Notes under the pieces: model-generated
The model's database searches: none
What the model was told of the DNA's origin: nothing
Seen by the model: only the letters and a program-made list of their open reading frames with translations
Part shown: positions 9,419-17,214 of the stretch, piece by piece
How the letters are laid out: every line of letters begins with the position of its first letter
Position numbering within the stretch: the stretch's first letter is position 1
DNA from: Deltaproteobacteria bacterium
GTDB lineage: Bacteria; Myxococcota_A; Polyangia; Nannocystales; Nannocystaceae
NCBI GenBank assembly: GCA_016709225.1
Contig: JADJEE010000002.1
Coordinates: 2,170,001-2,234,000, forward strand
Direction of reading: 5' to 3'
DNA: 64,000 bases
Made by a program: the position numbers and the translations under genes

Positions 9419-11283
9419 CAGCGGCCCCTCCGGAACGAGTCGCTCTTGGTCAGCGACTGGATGAACGTTCGCACCACGCGATCGCCGGCGACGAACTCCT
9501 GTGTGAGCGCCTCGAGGTAGCCCGACTCGAGGGCGGGATCGATGTCGCGGCCGATCACACGCTCGTGCAGGCGTCGCACGACGCAGCGATCGAACGCGCC
9601 CGCCGCGACGATCATCTTCGCGAAGCCGAGCGGGCCCACGGTGCCATCACTGGTCTGCCCGAGCAGGGTCTCGTCGGGCGGCAGGTAGTCGAGGAACAAC
9701 ACGTTGGGGTCGGCCTCGGCCTCGGCCGCGCTCACCGGCGTCATCAACGTGTCGGGCGCGTACCACTTGTTCCACTGCGCGAACGGTTCGGCGTGATACG
9801 GGTAGTCGCCGGTGCGCCACACCGGGTCGAACTGCCAGCGTTCACCGACGCCAGGCATGTAGTAGTGCGCGCCGAATCCCTCGAACGCGGCGCCGGCCTT
9901 GGCGTAGCGCTTGAAGTGCAGCGCGGCCGGGTCGATGCGTCGATGGCAGTTCTGACACGGGCCCTCGCGACCCGGATCGCTGACGTAGGGGTTGAACTCG
10001 ACGCCGGCGGCGGGCGGCAACAGCTGCTCGCACGCAAGCACCTCGAGCGCCCGCGCGGCCCGAAGCCGTTCGCGTGGATAGGTGGCGAGGAAGCCGATCG
10101 AGGTCAACATGCCCGCCGCGGGGATGCCCTGCGACGGCCCCGCGTCGTCTCGCGGATCGTAGTGATAGCTGCGATCGGCCAAGAAGAACGGGTTGCGGTC
10201 CGGCACCTGGTACTCGCGCCACGCCTTGGGATCGCCCGCCTCGTGCAGCGGGTCGACCGGCTCGCCGGCGTAGTCGGCGGGCCGCCACCAGCGGGTGTCG
10301 TCGGCGAGCTCGTTGCGACCACCGGCGATCCCCTGCACGACGTACGCGACCTGCACCTCGGTGGGGCCCACCGAGTAGGTGCCGAGCACGAGGTCGGTCG
10401 CAGGCCGGTCGTGCCACACCAGATGCGCGAACAGTCGCGCCGGCTCCTCTGCGAGCAGGCGGCGTTGTCCGTCGGGGTTGCCCTCGAGATAGGCACCGTA
10501 GCCGGGGTAGGTGCCGGGATCGAGCCAGCACGAGCTCGCATGGGGCCCGCACCCGCAGCTGCCCGCGGCCTGGTTGCCATCGCTGCACACGATCTCGATG
10601 GGGTTGCCGTTGGAGTAGCCGGTGCCGGTGTCCGAGGTGTTCGCGGCGTTGCCGACGAGGGTCACCATCGCGCCGGGGGCCCACCACGCCTCGATCGTGA
10701 GTGACGGTGAACCGGCATCGCACGCGCCCTCGTCGAGGTTGTAGTCGTTGCGCCAGTAGTGCAGCGCGCCCGCGTGTGCGGTGCCGTCTTCACAGGGCGC
10801 CAGCACCCGCTGCTGCTTCGGCCCGTACTCCGGCGCATCGGCCGTGCGATCGATGAAGCGGACGTTGAGCCACGCCTTCGCCATCTCGAAGGTGATCTCG
10901 TAGAACCGCTCGTCCTCGAGCGCGTCGGCGACGAAGGCATCCACCGCGGCGAGCTGCGCGGCCTCGTCGTCCAGCGCGACGATCGCCTCGAGCTGTGCAT
11001 CGGTGGGTGGCACCCCGAGCAACGCGAGGCTCGCCCGTCGCAACAAGCGCGGCGCTGGCAGCACGTCGTCGAGCGGTTCGACGCCTCCGGTGGAGTCGTC
11101 CGGCGCGTCGCCGGTCTCGGCGCACGGACCCGCGGAGCTGTCTCCGCTGGCACCGCTGTCACCGTCGGCGCTCGCGGTGCCATCGGCGTGGGCACGCGAA
11201 CCATCGCAGCTGCCACAGGCCGAAAGCGGCAGCAGGGCCGCCGCGAGCAGCCATTCCTTCGAGGTCGTTCGAGATCGCTGCAT
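9418..11283 (-). CDS. DUF1549 (PSCyt2)-like heme lipoprotein
   Basis: This encodes 621 residues. I chose the ATG at 11283, which has a GAGG eight bases upstream and gives a lipobox (LPLSAC) directly after the hydrophobic segment; the frame is open to 11403. After an Asp/Ser/Gly linker comes LLRRASLALLGVPPTDAQL, a good match to the R-R-x-x-L-x-L-x-G-L-P-P-T motif of DUF1549. One heme motif, CQNCH, lies near residue 445 and is followed by RRIDPAALHF, the usual Asp-Pro after heme in this family. The C-terminus (FDRCVVRRLHERVIGRDI...FVAGDRVVRTFIQSLTKSDSFRR) resembles the end of PSD/DUF1585 proteins. A Cys-rich insert (CSDGNQAAGSCGCGPHASSC) sits near residues 230-250. It is the first gene of the operon with the cytochrome-like and DUF1501 genes. 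Confidence 0.84.
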   Translation of the reverse strand: MQRSRTTSKEWLLAAALLPLSACGSCDGSRAHADGTASADGDSGASGDSSAGPCAETGDAPDDSTGGVEPLDDVLPAPRLLRRASLALLGVPPTDAQLEAIVALDDEAAQLAAVDAFVADALEDERFYEITFEMAKAWLNVRFIDRTADAPEYGPKQQRVLAPCEDGTAHAGALHYWRNDYNLDEGACDAGSPSLTIEAWWAPGAMVTLVGNAANTSDTGTGYSNGNPIEIVCSDGNQAAGSCGCGPHASSCWLDPGTYPGYGAYLEGNPDGQRRLLAEEPARLFAHLVWHDRPATDLVLGTYSVGPTEVQVAYVVQGIAGGRNELADDTRWWRPADYAGEPVDPLHEAGDPKAWREYQVPDRNPFFLADRSYHYDPRDDAGPSQGIPAAGMLTSIGFLATYPRERLRAARALEVLACEQLLPPAAGVEFNPYVSDPGREGPCQNCHRRIDPAALHFKRYAKAGAAFEGFGAHYYMPGVGERWQFDPVWRTGDYPYHAEPFAQWNKWYAPDTLMTPVSAAEAEADPNVLFLDYLPPDETLLGQTSDGTVGPLGFAKMIVAAGAFDRCVVRRLHERVIGRDIDPALESGYLEALTQEFVAGDRVVRTFIQSLTKSDSFRRGR

Positions 11284-11399
11284 GCGGATGCCCTCGGGCA
11301 TCGACAGCAGTCGCACCGCGCCGCAGAAATGGCTCACGCCATCGCAGCTGGGGGCCGCAGGCCGCGGGTGCGGCGTGCAGACCTCCGCTCGTGCCGCGA

Positions 11400-13337
11400 T
11401 CAACCCGCCGGTGGATCACAGGCCTCGAGCGCGATCACCACGGGCTCGGTCGCCTCGCACTCGTCCTCGTGCAGCACCACGCGCACCTCGATGGTGTCGT
11501 AGTCCGCCGTATCGACCACGACCTCGAGGAGATCCGAGGTCGCGCCCGCTGCCAACACGTCGGTGAACGGCACCGTGTCGAGCAGCGCGCCGCCCTGCCC
11601 GTCGACGCCACGCACCTCGAGATCGGCGCCCTGCTGCAGCGCCGCTGCGCCGGCGTTGCCGAGCTGGATCCATACCGTTCGCTCGGTCCCGACACAGCTC
11701 GAGCACGTCGCGGCGTCGAGCACGACGTCGGGTTGGGCCAACCCGTCGTTGGGATAGAGGTCGCCGGCGCGGAACGAGTTGTGATCGAGCCAGCTCGCCG
11801 TCGGTGCCAGCGGTACGCCACCGTCGTCGTCGATGTGCGAGATGTGATAGGCGTGCTGGTTCCACAGGCCCCGCGCGGGCCGCCACGAGTTGTTGGCGTC
11901 GGCGACGACGGTGACGCCGGCGTAGTTGGCTTGGTAGTGCTCGTGGACCACGACGATCTCGGCGTGTCCATCGTTGTCGAGGTCGGCAACCACCGGGTAC
12001 TCGAGGCGCGTGCCGCTCGAGTGGCCATCGAACTCGAGCTTCACGGTGCCATCGTTGCCGGAGAACACCCACAGCCGCCGCTCGTCGGCGTAGACGATCT
12101 CCGAGATGCCGTCGCCCTCGAAGTCGAAGACCGACGAACCGGTCACGCCCGACGAGAGGTCTTGCGTGGTGCGGGTCCACAGCAGGCTCCCGTCGTCGTC
12201 GAACACCGAGTAGGCGCTCGACGAGGCCACGCCGACCTCCGGCCGTCCGTCGCCGTCGAAGTCCGCGACCGTCGGCGGGCCGCCGGCGGAGGTCGGCAGC
12301 GCGGTGTTCCAACGCAACGCGCCGTCCAGTGACTCGTGGATGGCGACGTGGCCCGCACGCACGACCACGATCTCCGGCACGCCGTCGAGATCGAAGTCGG
12401 CGATGGCCGGGTAGCCGTCACCATCGCCGATGTGCCAGACATCGGTGCCATCCATGCGATAGAGCGCGTTGCCGACCACGACCTCCTGCATGCCGTCGCC
12501 GTCGACATCGGCGGGGAACGACAGACTCGCGTCACCGTTGTGCGAGCCCCAGCCGTACGCGCCGGTGGCCAGCAGGGTCCCGTTGGCATCGAGGATCGCT
12601 CGACCCATCACGATCTCGGTCCAGCCATCGCCGTTCATGTCACCGAACGCCGGCGTCGAGTCGTTCGGCGACACATGACCCGCCAGCGACGGCCCCATCC
12701 ACTTGACGGTGCCGTCGTGCTCGAACGCAATCGGGGTGCCGTTGCTGGTGCCACCGTTGATGCCGACGATCTCGACGATGCCGTCGTTGTCGATGTCGGC
12801 GGCCGCCAGCCCATCGGCGCGCCCGAAGCCCTGCGCGACCGCATCGAGCACCGGGGTGCCGTCGTCGCCGGAGAGGCCCCGCAGATAGCCGCCGCCATAG
12901 GTGAGCGCGAGTACGTCGGGAGTGTCGCGATGATCGATGAAGCCATCGCCGTCGTCGTCGGTGAGCTGCAGCACCAGCGGCGTCATGGCGCTCTCGGACG
13001 ATCCCGGCCCGACCGCCCACGACGACACCGACCACTTCACGATCGGATCGAAGGTCCCGATCACCGGCGCCGCGGCGCAGCTCGGATCGATCGCGACCTG
13101 CAGCGGCGGCGGCTGTTGCTCTGCGCAGCTGCTGGGGCCCAGGCCGTCATCGGCGGCGCCGAGATCGACCGCCAGCGTCGGGTCGCCGCCACTGTCCTGC
13201 GCGACGCCGCCGTCGGACTCGCTGCCGCCCGTGCCGAGCGTGATCCCCCCCGTGTCGTTGTCTCCGGCATCGTGGGCCGACGGCGATGACGAACATCCCG
13301 CGCACAACACGAGGCCGAGCGTGGTCGCTCGTCCCAT
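11400..13337 (-). CDS. FG-GAP/VCBS-repeat surface lipoprotein
   Basis: This encodes 645 residues. A strong GGGGGAG ribosome site lies just before the ATG, and the signal ends in a lipobox (LCAGC). After a low-complexity Asp/Ser/Gly linker, residues about 95-530 contain at least seven FG-GAP/VCBS units. Their calcium-binding loops are of the D-x-D-x-D-G type, for example DDDGDGFID, DIDNDGIVE, DMNGDGWTE, DVDGDGMQE, DFDLDGVPE, DFDGDGRPE and DLDNDGHAE. Repeats of this kind form a beta-propeller. The last 110 residues (DVVLDAATCSSC...VDTADYDTIEVRV) look like a CARDB-type beta-sandwich with two Cys pairs. It is probably an outer-membrane-anchored adhesive or ligand-binding protein; the ligand is unknown. 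It stands alone, 117 bases upstream of the heme operon on the same strand. Confidence 0.87.
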   Translation of the reverse strand: MGRATTLGLVLCAGCSSSPSAHDAGDNDTGGITLGTGGSESDGGVAQDSGGDPTLAVDLGAADDGLGPSSCAEQQPPPLQVAIDPSCAAAPVIGTFDPIVKWSVSSWAVGPGSSESAMTPLVLQLTDDDGDGFIDHRDTPDVLALTYGGGYLRGLSGDDGTPVLDAVAQGFGRADGLAAADIDNDGIVEIVGINGGTSNGTPIAFEHDGTVKWMGPSLAGHVSPNDSTPAFGDMNGDGWTEIVMGRAILDANGTLLATGAYGWGSHNGDASLSFPADVDGDGMQEVVVGNALYRMDGTDVWHIGDGDGYPAIADFDLDGVPEIVVVRAGHVAIHESLDGALRWNTALPTSAGGPPTVADFDGDGRPEVGVASSSAYSVFDDDGSLLWTRTTQDLSSGVTGSSVFDFEGDGISEIVYADERRLWVFSGNDGTVKLEFDGHSSGTRLEYPVVADLDNDGHAEIVVVHEHYQANYAGVTVVADANNSWRPARGLWNQHAYHISHIDDDGGVPLAPTASWLDHNSFRAGDLYPNDGLAQPDVVLDAATCSSCVGTERTVWIQLGNAGAAALQQGADLEVRGVDGQGGALLDTVPFTDVLAAGATSDLLEVVVDTADYDTIEVRVVLHEDECEATEPVVIALEACDPPAG

Positions 13338-13479
13338 GGCACTCCCCCTCGATCGCGACAGACACTCGCGCAGGGGCGCAGCCAGGCCCGTTGCGCATCG
13401 CGGTCGCGGTGGTTCGAGCTATGGACACCCGCTCGCGCCCACATTTCCGGTCGGTGTGCTCGACAATCGCCAGTGCCGA

Positions 13480-14310
13480 CTACGACGGCGGCGTGCTGGC
13501 GCGCAGTCGCTCGAGATCGTCGAGCATCGCGGCCACGAGCGCCTCGACCACGACGCGTCCCTTGTCGACGCGCGCCAGGGTCGCGTCGCCCCACACGCCC
13601 GAGCGCGACAGTGTGCCGGCCCCCCCGGGTTCGCGGTCGAAGCCGCGGCCCTGCTTCAGCGGCACCTCCCGCACGGCCTTGGACATGTCGACGCGATCGG
13701 GCGCGATGTAGAGGATCATCGAGGTCTCGATCTCGTCGGCATGGGAGCCGCGGGGTTGCTCGGCGACTGCGGCCTCGACCTCGCCCAGCGCCCGCGCGAG
13801 GTCCGTGAAGTGCAGCAGCACGCCCTCGTCGGCCAAGACGTCGGCGGCCTCGCGCAGCGGCCCGAGCGTCGAGATGCCGGTGTTTGCGATGTAGAACCGG
13901 CGTGGTCCGAACCGCGCCAGGGATCGGCAAGCATCGACGACGAGGTCACGCGCGACCTCGGGCCGCAGCGTGATCGAGCCGGGGTACTGCACGAACGCTG
14001 GATAGTGGTGATACGTGAGCATCGGCGCCACCACGACGTCTGCGGCCGCGAGCAGCCGCGCCTCGAAGTACGCCGCGAGCGTGCGATCGTTGTCGAGTCG
14101 CAGGTGCGGGCCGTGCTCCTTGCTCGCAGCCCCCAACGCGAACACCACCACCGTCTCGGGTCGAAGGGCCTGCTCGGCCTGCTGCCAGGTGAGATCGGCC
14201 AGCACGACGCCGCGGAGCTGCGGCTGCGTGATCGTGGGCACCGGCGTGTGCGGGGTGGCCGGGCAGCCCAGCATGGCCGCGGCCAGTGCGATCGTGGCGC
14301 GCTTCACCAT
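13480..14310 (-). CDS. Divergent creatininase-family lipoprotein
   Basis: This encodes 276 residues. An AGGGA ribosome site precedes the ATG, and the signal ends in a lipobox with Cys16 (AMLGC). The fold assignment rests on three creatininase motifs: GAASKEHGPHLRLDND (usual form E-Q-H-G-x-H-L-P-x-x-T-D), the PGSITL strand, and SHADEIETSMIL (usual form H-A-x-E-x-E-T-S). Creatininase-family enzymes are normally cytoplasmic metal amidohydrolases. Here the segment that should carry two metal ligands (N-G-H-x-E-N) reads NTGISTLG, and the first ligand position in the K-E-H-G motif is shifted. The protein may therefore bind metal differently or have another substrate. It is the last gene of the operon starting at 19887 and lies nine bases after the kinase gene, so it may be functionally linked to signalling. 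Confidence 0.85.
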   Translation of the reverse strand: MVKRATIALAAAMLGCPATPHTPVPTITQPQLRGVVLADLTWQQAEQALRPETVVVFALGAASKEHGPHLRLDNDRTLAAYFEARLLAAADVVVAPMLTYHHYPAFVQYPGSITLRPEVARDLVVDACRSLARFGPRRFYIANTGISTLGPLREAADVLADEGVLLHFTDLARALGEVEAAVAEQPRGSHADEIETSMILYIAPDRVDMSKAVREVPLKQGRGFDREPGGAGTLSRSGVWGDATLARVDKGRVVVEALVAAMLDDLERLRASTPPS

Positions 14311-14319
14311 GTGGATCCC

Positions 14320-17208
14320 TCAGCTCCCCGGCAACGGATGCTCACGCAACCATGTCTCGTAGCGCGTCAGTACGGGTACCGGCAGCTCCACGCTGTCCGC
14401 CACGACCGCACGCGCGTGCTCGACCTGCTCGCGCGCGGCCGCCAGCTCGCCGAGCTGCCACAGCGCCCGCCCCCGCTCGAACGCCAGCTGCGGGCGTGGC
14501 TCGCCGCCGCCGGCCTGCGCCGCCGCCTGCCTGCGCGCCGCCTCGTCGAGCAGCGACATCGCCTCCCGTGGTTGTCCAAGCTCGTTGCGCACCGTGGCGA
14601 GCTGGATCGTCACCAGTGTGAGATCGGCGTGCTCGGCTCCGAAGCGCTCGATCAAGGTCGCGCGGGCCCGCTCGAGCAGTGCTTGGGCGACCTCGAGGTG
14701 ATGCGCGCGGATCTCGATGTTGGCGAGGTTGGCCCGGGCGTAGGCACCACCGACCTCACCGCGCGAGCCGGCCGCATCCCCGAGCTCGATCGCACGACCG
14801 AAGGCCTCGCGCGCGGCCTCGTCGAGCCCCGCATCGAAGTAGATGCCGCCCATGACGTTCAGCGCAATGCCGACCGAGGCATCGCGCGCACCGAAACGCA
14901 GGCCATTCATCGCCACGGCGAACTGCACGTCGAGATGGGCGAGGTCGAAGTAGCCCAGCGAGGCCCGCGCGCTGGCCCGCGTGATGCGGAGGTTCACCAT
15001 CCAAGGATGGGCATGACCGAGCGCGCCCGCGATGATGGGTTCGGCGGCGGCGAGATCCGACAGCGCCATGCGGGTCTGCCCGGCATACAGGTGCGCGTGC
15101 GCCAGGTTGAGCAGCGACATCGCGACGTCCGGATGCCCCTCGCCGAGTCGCTCACGTCGCTTCGCGAGCGTCAGCTCGTGCATCTCGATGCCCTCGCTCA
15201 ACCGCCCCAGGCGCACCAGATCGCTGCCGAGGTTGTTGCGCAGGTGGAGGATCGCACGCGAATCCGGGGCCTCGTTGGCCATGCGCACGGCCAGCGCCTG
15301 CTGCAGGTGCAGCACCGCCTCGCCGTCGGCGCCTTCGAGCTCGCGGACCTGCGCGGCGACCTCGTGCCATCGCGCGAGCTCCAGCGGCGGCAGCTCGGGC
15401 AGCCGCTGCATCACCGCTTCGGAGGCACGCAGCCACTCGCTCGCCGATGCGAGGTCGGAGCGCTCGCCGGCGTGGAGAAACGTCAAACGAAAGCCGGCCT
15501 GCATCGCCAATGGGTCGTCACCCGCGGCGGTGGCGGTGACGAAGGCATCGCGGTAGTCGGCATCGCCCGCGTCCAGGCGACCCCTGCGGGTGTCGACGAG
15601 ACCCAGCACGAGGTAGGCGTTGGCGATCGCCCGTGCGTCGCCGGTGCGCTGCGCCTGCGCGAGCGCCTCGGTGGCGAGCATGCGCGCGTGCTCGTACTGG
15701 CCGGCGTCGGCGTAGACCCGTGCGCCCTCGATCTGCCCCAGCGCGGCCTCGAGCTGCTCGCGCTGCGCTGGCGTCCTCGAGCGCACCGAGCTCACCGAGG
15801 CCGGGTCCGGCGACTCGCAGGCGGCAATTGGTTCGAGCGTCTCGACCACGTCCAGCGATCGATGCACGACGTCGCGGCCACCCACGGACAACGCATCGAC
15901 GGCCGCCAGCAGACCCGCGCGATTGCGTCGTAGACACGACGTGATGACGTCGACCCGAGTGGAGTCCAGCTCACCCGCCCGGCAGGTGCGCGCATGCAGC
16001 TCGCGCCACGCCTCGGCGTACTCGTCGAGTGCCTGCGTGACGGCAGCGGTGACACCCTCGCTCGCACGGGTACGCGCCGCAGCGAAGCTCTCGACCAACG
16101 CGCTGCGGCGCGGGCCGTCCCAGACTGCATCCAGTGGATCGACCTCGTCGATGCACCGATCCGCGCGCGGCTGCAACACGAACGCACCGGTGCCGACCAG
16201 CGCCACGGCGGCGAGGGCGAGCGGCCACCGCGGGCGCGATCGGGCGCGCAGCGCTCGCAGCAGCTCCGCGACCTCGTCGAGCGAGGCGAAGCGCTCGTCG
16301 GGCGCACGCGCGAGCCCGCGCCGCACCAACGCCAGCAGGCGAGGTGGCGGTGCCGCGCCCGGACCTCGCCACGGTCGCTCGTGCAGCTCGCCGCGCCACT
16401 TCGCGTGGGCGATGGCTTCGACGGTCCGCCCTTCGAACGGGCGCGCGCCGTAGAGCATCTCGAACAGCGTCACGAAGAACGCATACTGATCGGCCCGCGC
16501 ATCGACGGCGCCGCCGAAGTGCTGCTCCGGCGCCATGTAGCCCGGCGTGCCCATGACCGCGCCCGTCCGCGTGAGTCGATCGCTCAGGCTGTCGGAGGAA
16601 TCCAGCGCCGTCGATGGCGGCGCGTCCTGCTCGGCGGCGCCGCGCGAGAGCCCGAAGTCGAGCACCTTGCCGCGCCCACGGGCGTCGACGATGACGTTGT
16701 CGGGCTTGAAGTCGCGATGCACGATACGCGCGCGATGGGCCGCCGCGAGGCCCTCGGCAACACCGATGAGCACGTCGACGATCGCTTGCCACGGCCGAGC
16801 GGATGCGGCGACCCACTCGCGCAGGGTCCCGCCCGCGACCAGCTCCATCGCGAGGTAGACGCGGCCGTCGTCGGCCCGCCCGGCATCGAACACCGGCACC
16901 ACGTTGGGGTGGGAGAGACGCGCGAGCGCCTGGGCCTCGCGCAGCAGTCGCTGGGCACCGGCCTCGCGACCGTCGGCGCCGGTGCGCCGCATCAGCTTGA
17001 TGGCGACGCGTCGATCCAGATCGCGGTCGTACGCCGACACCACCACGCCCATCGCACCAGCGCCGAGCGTCGACAGCACGACGTAGCGCCCGATCGTGCG
17101 GCCCGCGACCGGCGCATCCGCGTCGCCTTCGCCGAGGCCCTCGACGAAGGTGGTCTCACCACCGCTGACGAGGTCCTGCGAGGGCTCCGGTGGCTCGCGC
17201 GGACCCAT
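14320..17208 (-). CDS. Ser/Thr protein kinase with C-terminal TPR repeats
   Basis: This encodes 962 residues. The kinase domain spans about residues 39-320 and has all key residues: Gly loop GAGAMG, VAIK lysine, catalytic HRDFKPDN, DFG, and the APE motif (GYMAPEQHFGG) preceded by a Thr/Ser-rich activation loop. A single membrane segment (WPLALAAVALVGTGAFVL, near 325-345) separates it from an extracytoplasmic region with several Cys pairs and about ten TPR units running to the end. This is the common myxobacterial kinase-TPR layout: a cytoplasmic kinase with an external sensor or scaffold arm. The substrate is unknown. It lies six bases after the lipoprotein gene at 17215 and nine bases before the creatininase-family gene, so all are probably transcribed together. 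It is paralogous to the kinases at 39127 and 56148. Confidence 0.93.
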   Translation of the reverse strand: MGPREPPEPSQDLVSGGETTFVEGLGEGDADAPVAGRTIGRYVVLSTLGAGAMGVVVSAYDRDLDRRVAIKLMRRTGADGREAGAQRLLREAQALARLSHPNVVPVFDAGRADDGRVYLAMELVAGGTLREWVAASARPWQAIVDVLIGVAEGLAAAHRARIVHRDFKPDNVIVDARGRGKVLDFGLSRGAAEQDAPPSTALDSSDSLSDRLTRTGAVMGTPGYMAPEQHFGGAVDARADQYAFFVTLFEMLYGARPFEGRTVEAIAHAKWRGELHERPWRGPGAAPPPRLLALVRRGLARAPDERFASLDEVAELLRALRARSRPRWPLALAAVALVGTGAFVLQPRADRCIDEVDPLDAVWDGPRRSALVESFAAARTRASEGVTAAVTQALDEYAEAWRELHARTCRAGELDSTRVDVITSCLRRNRAGLLAAVDALSVGGRDVVHRSLDVVETLEPIAACESPDPASVSSVRSRTPAQREQLEAALGQIEGARVYADAGQYEHARMLATEALAQAQRTGDARAIANAYLVLGLVDTRRGRLDAGDADYRDAFVTATAAGDDPLAMQAGFRLTFLHAGERSDLASASEWLRASEAVMQRLPELPPLELARWHEVAAQVRELEGADGEAVLHLQQALAVRMANEAPDSRAILHLRNNLGSDLVRLGRLSEGIEMHELTLAKRRERLGEGHPDVAMSLLNLAHAHLYAGQTRMALSDLAAAEPIIAGALGHAHPWMVNLRITRASARASLGYFDLAHLDVQFAVAMNGLRFGARDASVGIALNVMGGIYFDAGLDEAAREAFGRAIELGDAAGSRGEVGGAYARANLANIEIRAHHLEVAQALLERARATLIERFGAEHADLTLVTIQLATVRNELGQPREAMSLLDEAARRQAAAQAGGGEPRPQLAFERGRALWQLGELAAAREQVEHARAVVADSVELPVPVLTRYETWLREHPLPGS

Positions 17209-17214
17209 GACGGC

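Noticed and set aside
11284..11403. N-terminal extension of the DUF1549-like gene to 11403
   Set aside because: It would overlap the FG-GAP gene and put the lipobox more than 50 residues from the start; the ATG at 11283 has a ribosome site and a normal signal.
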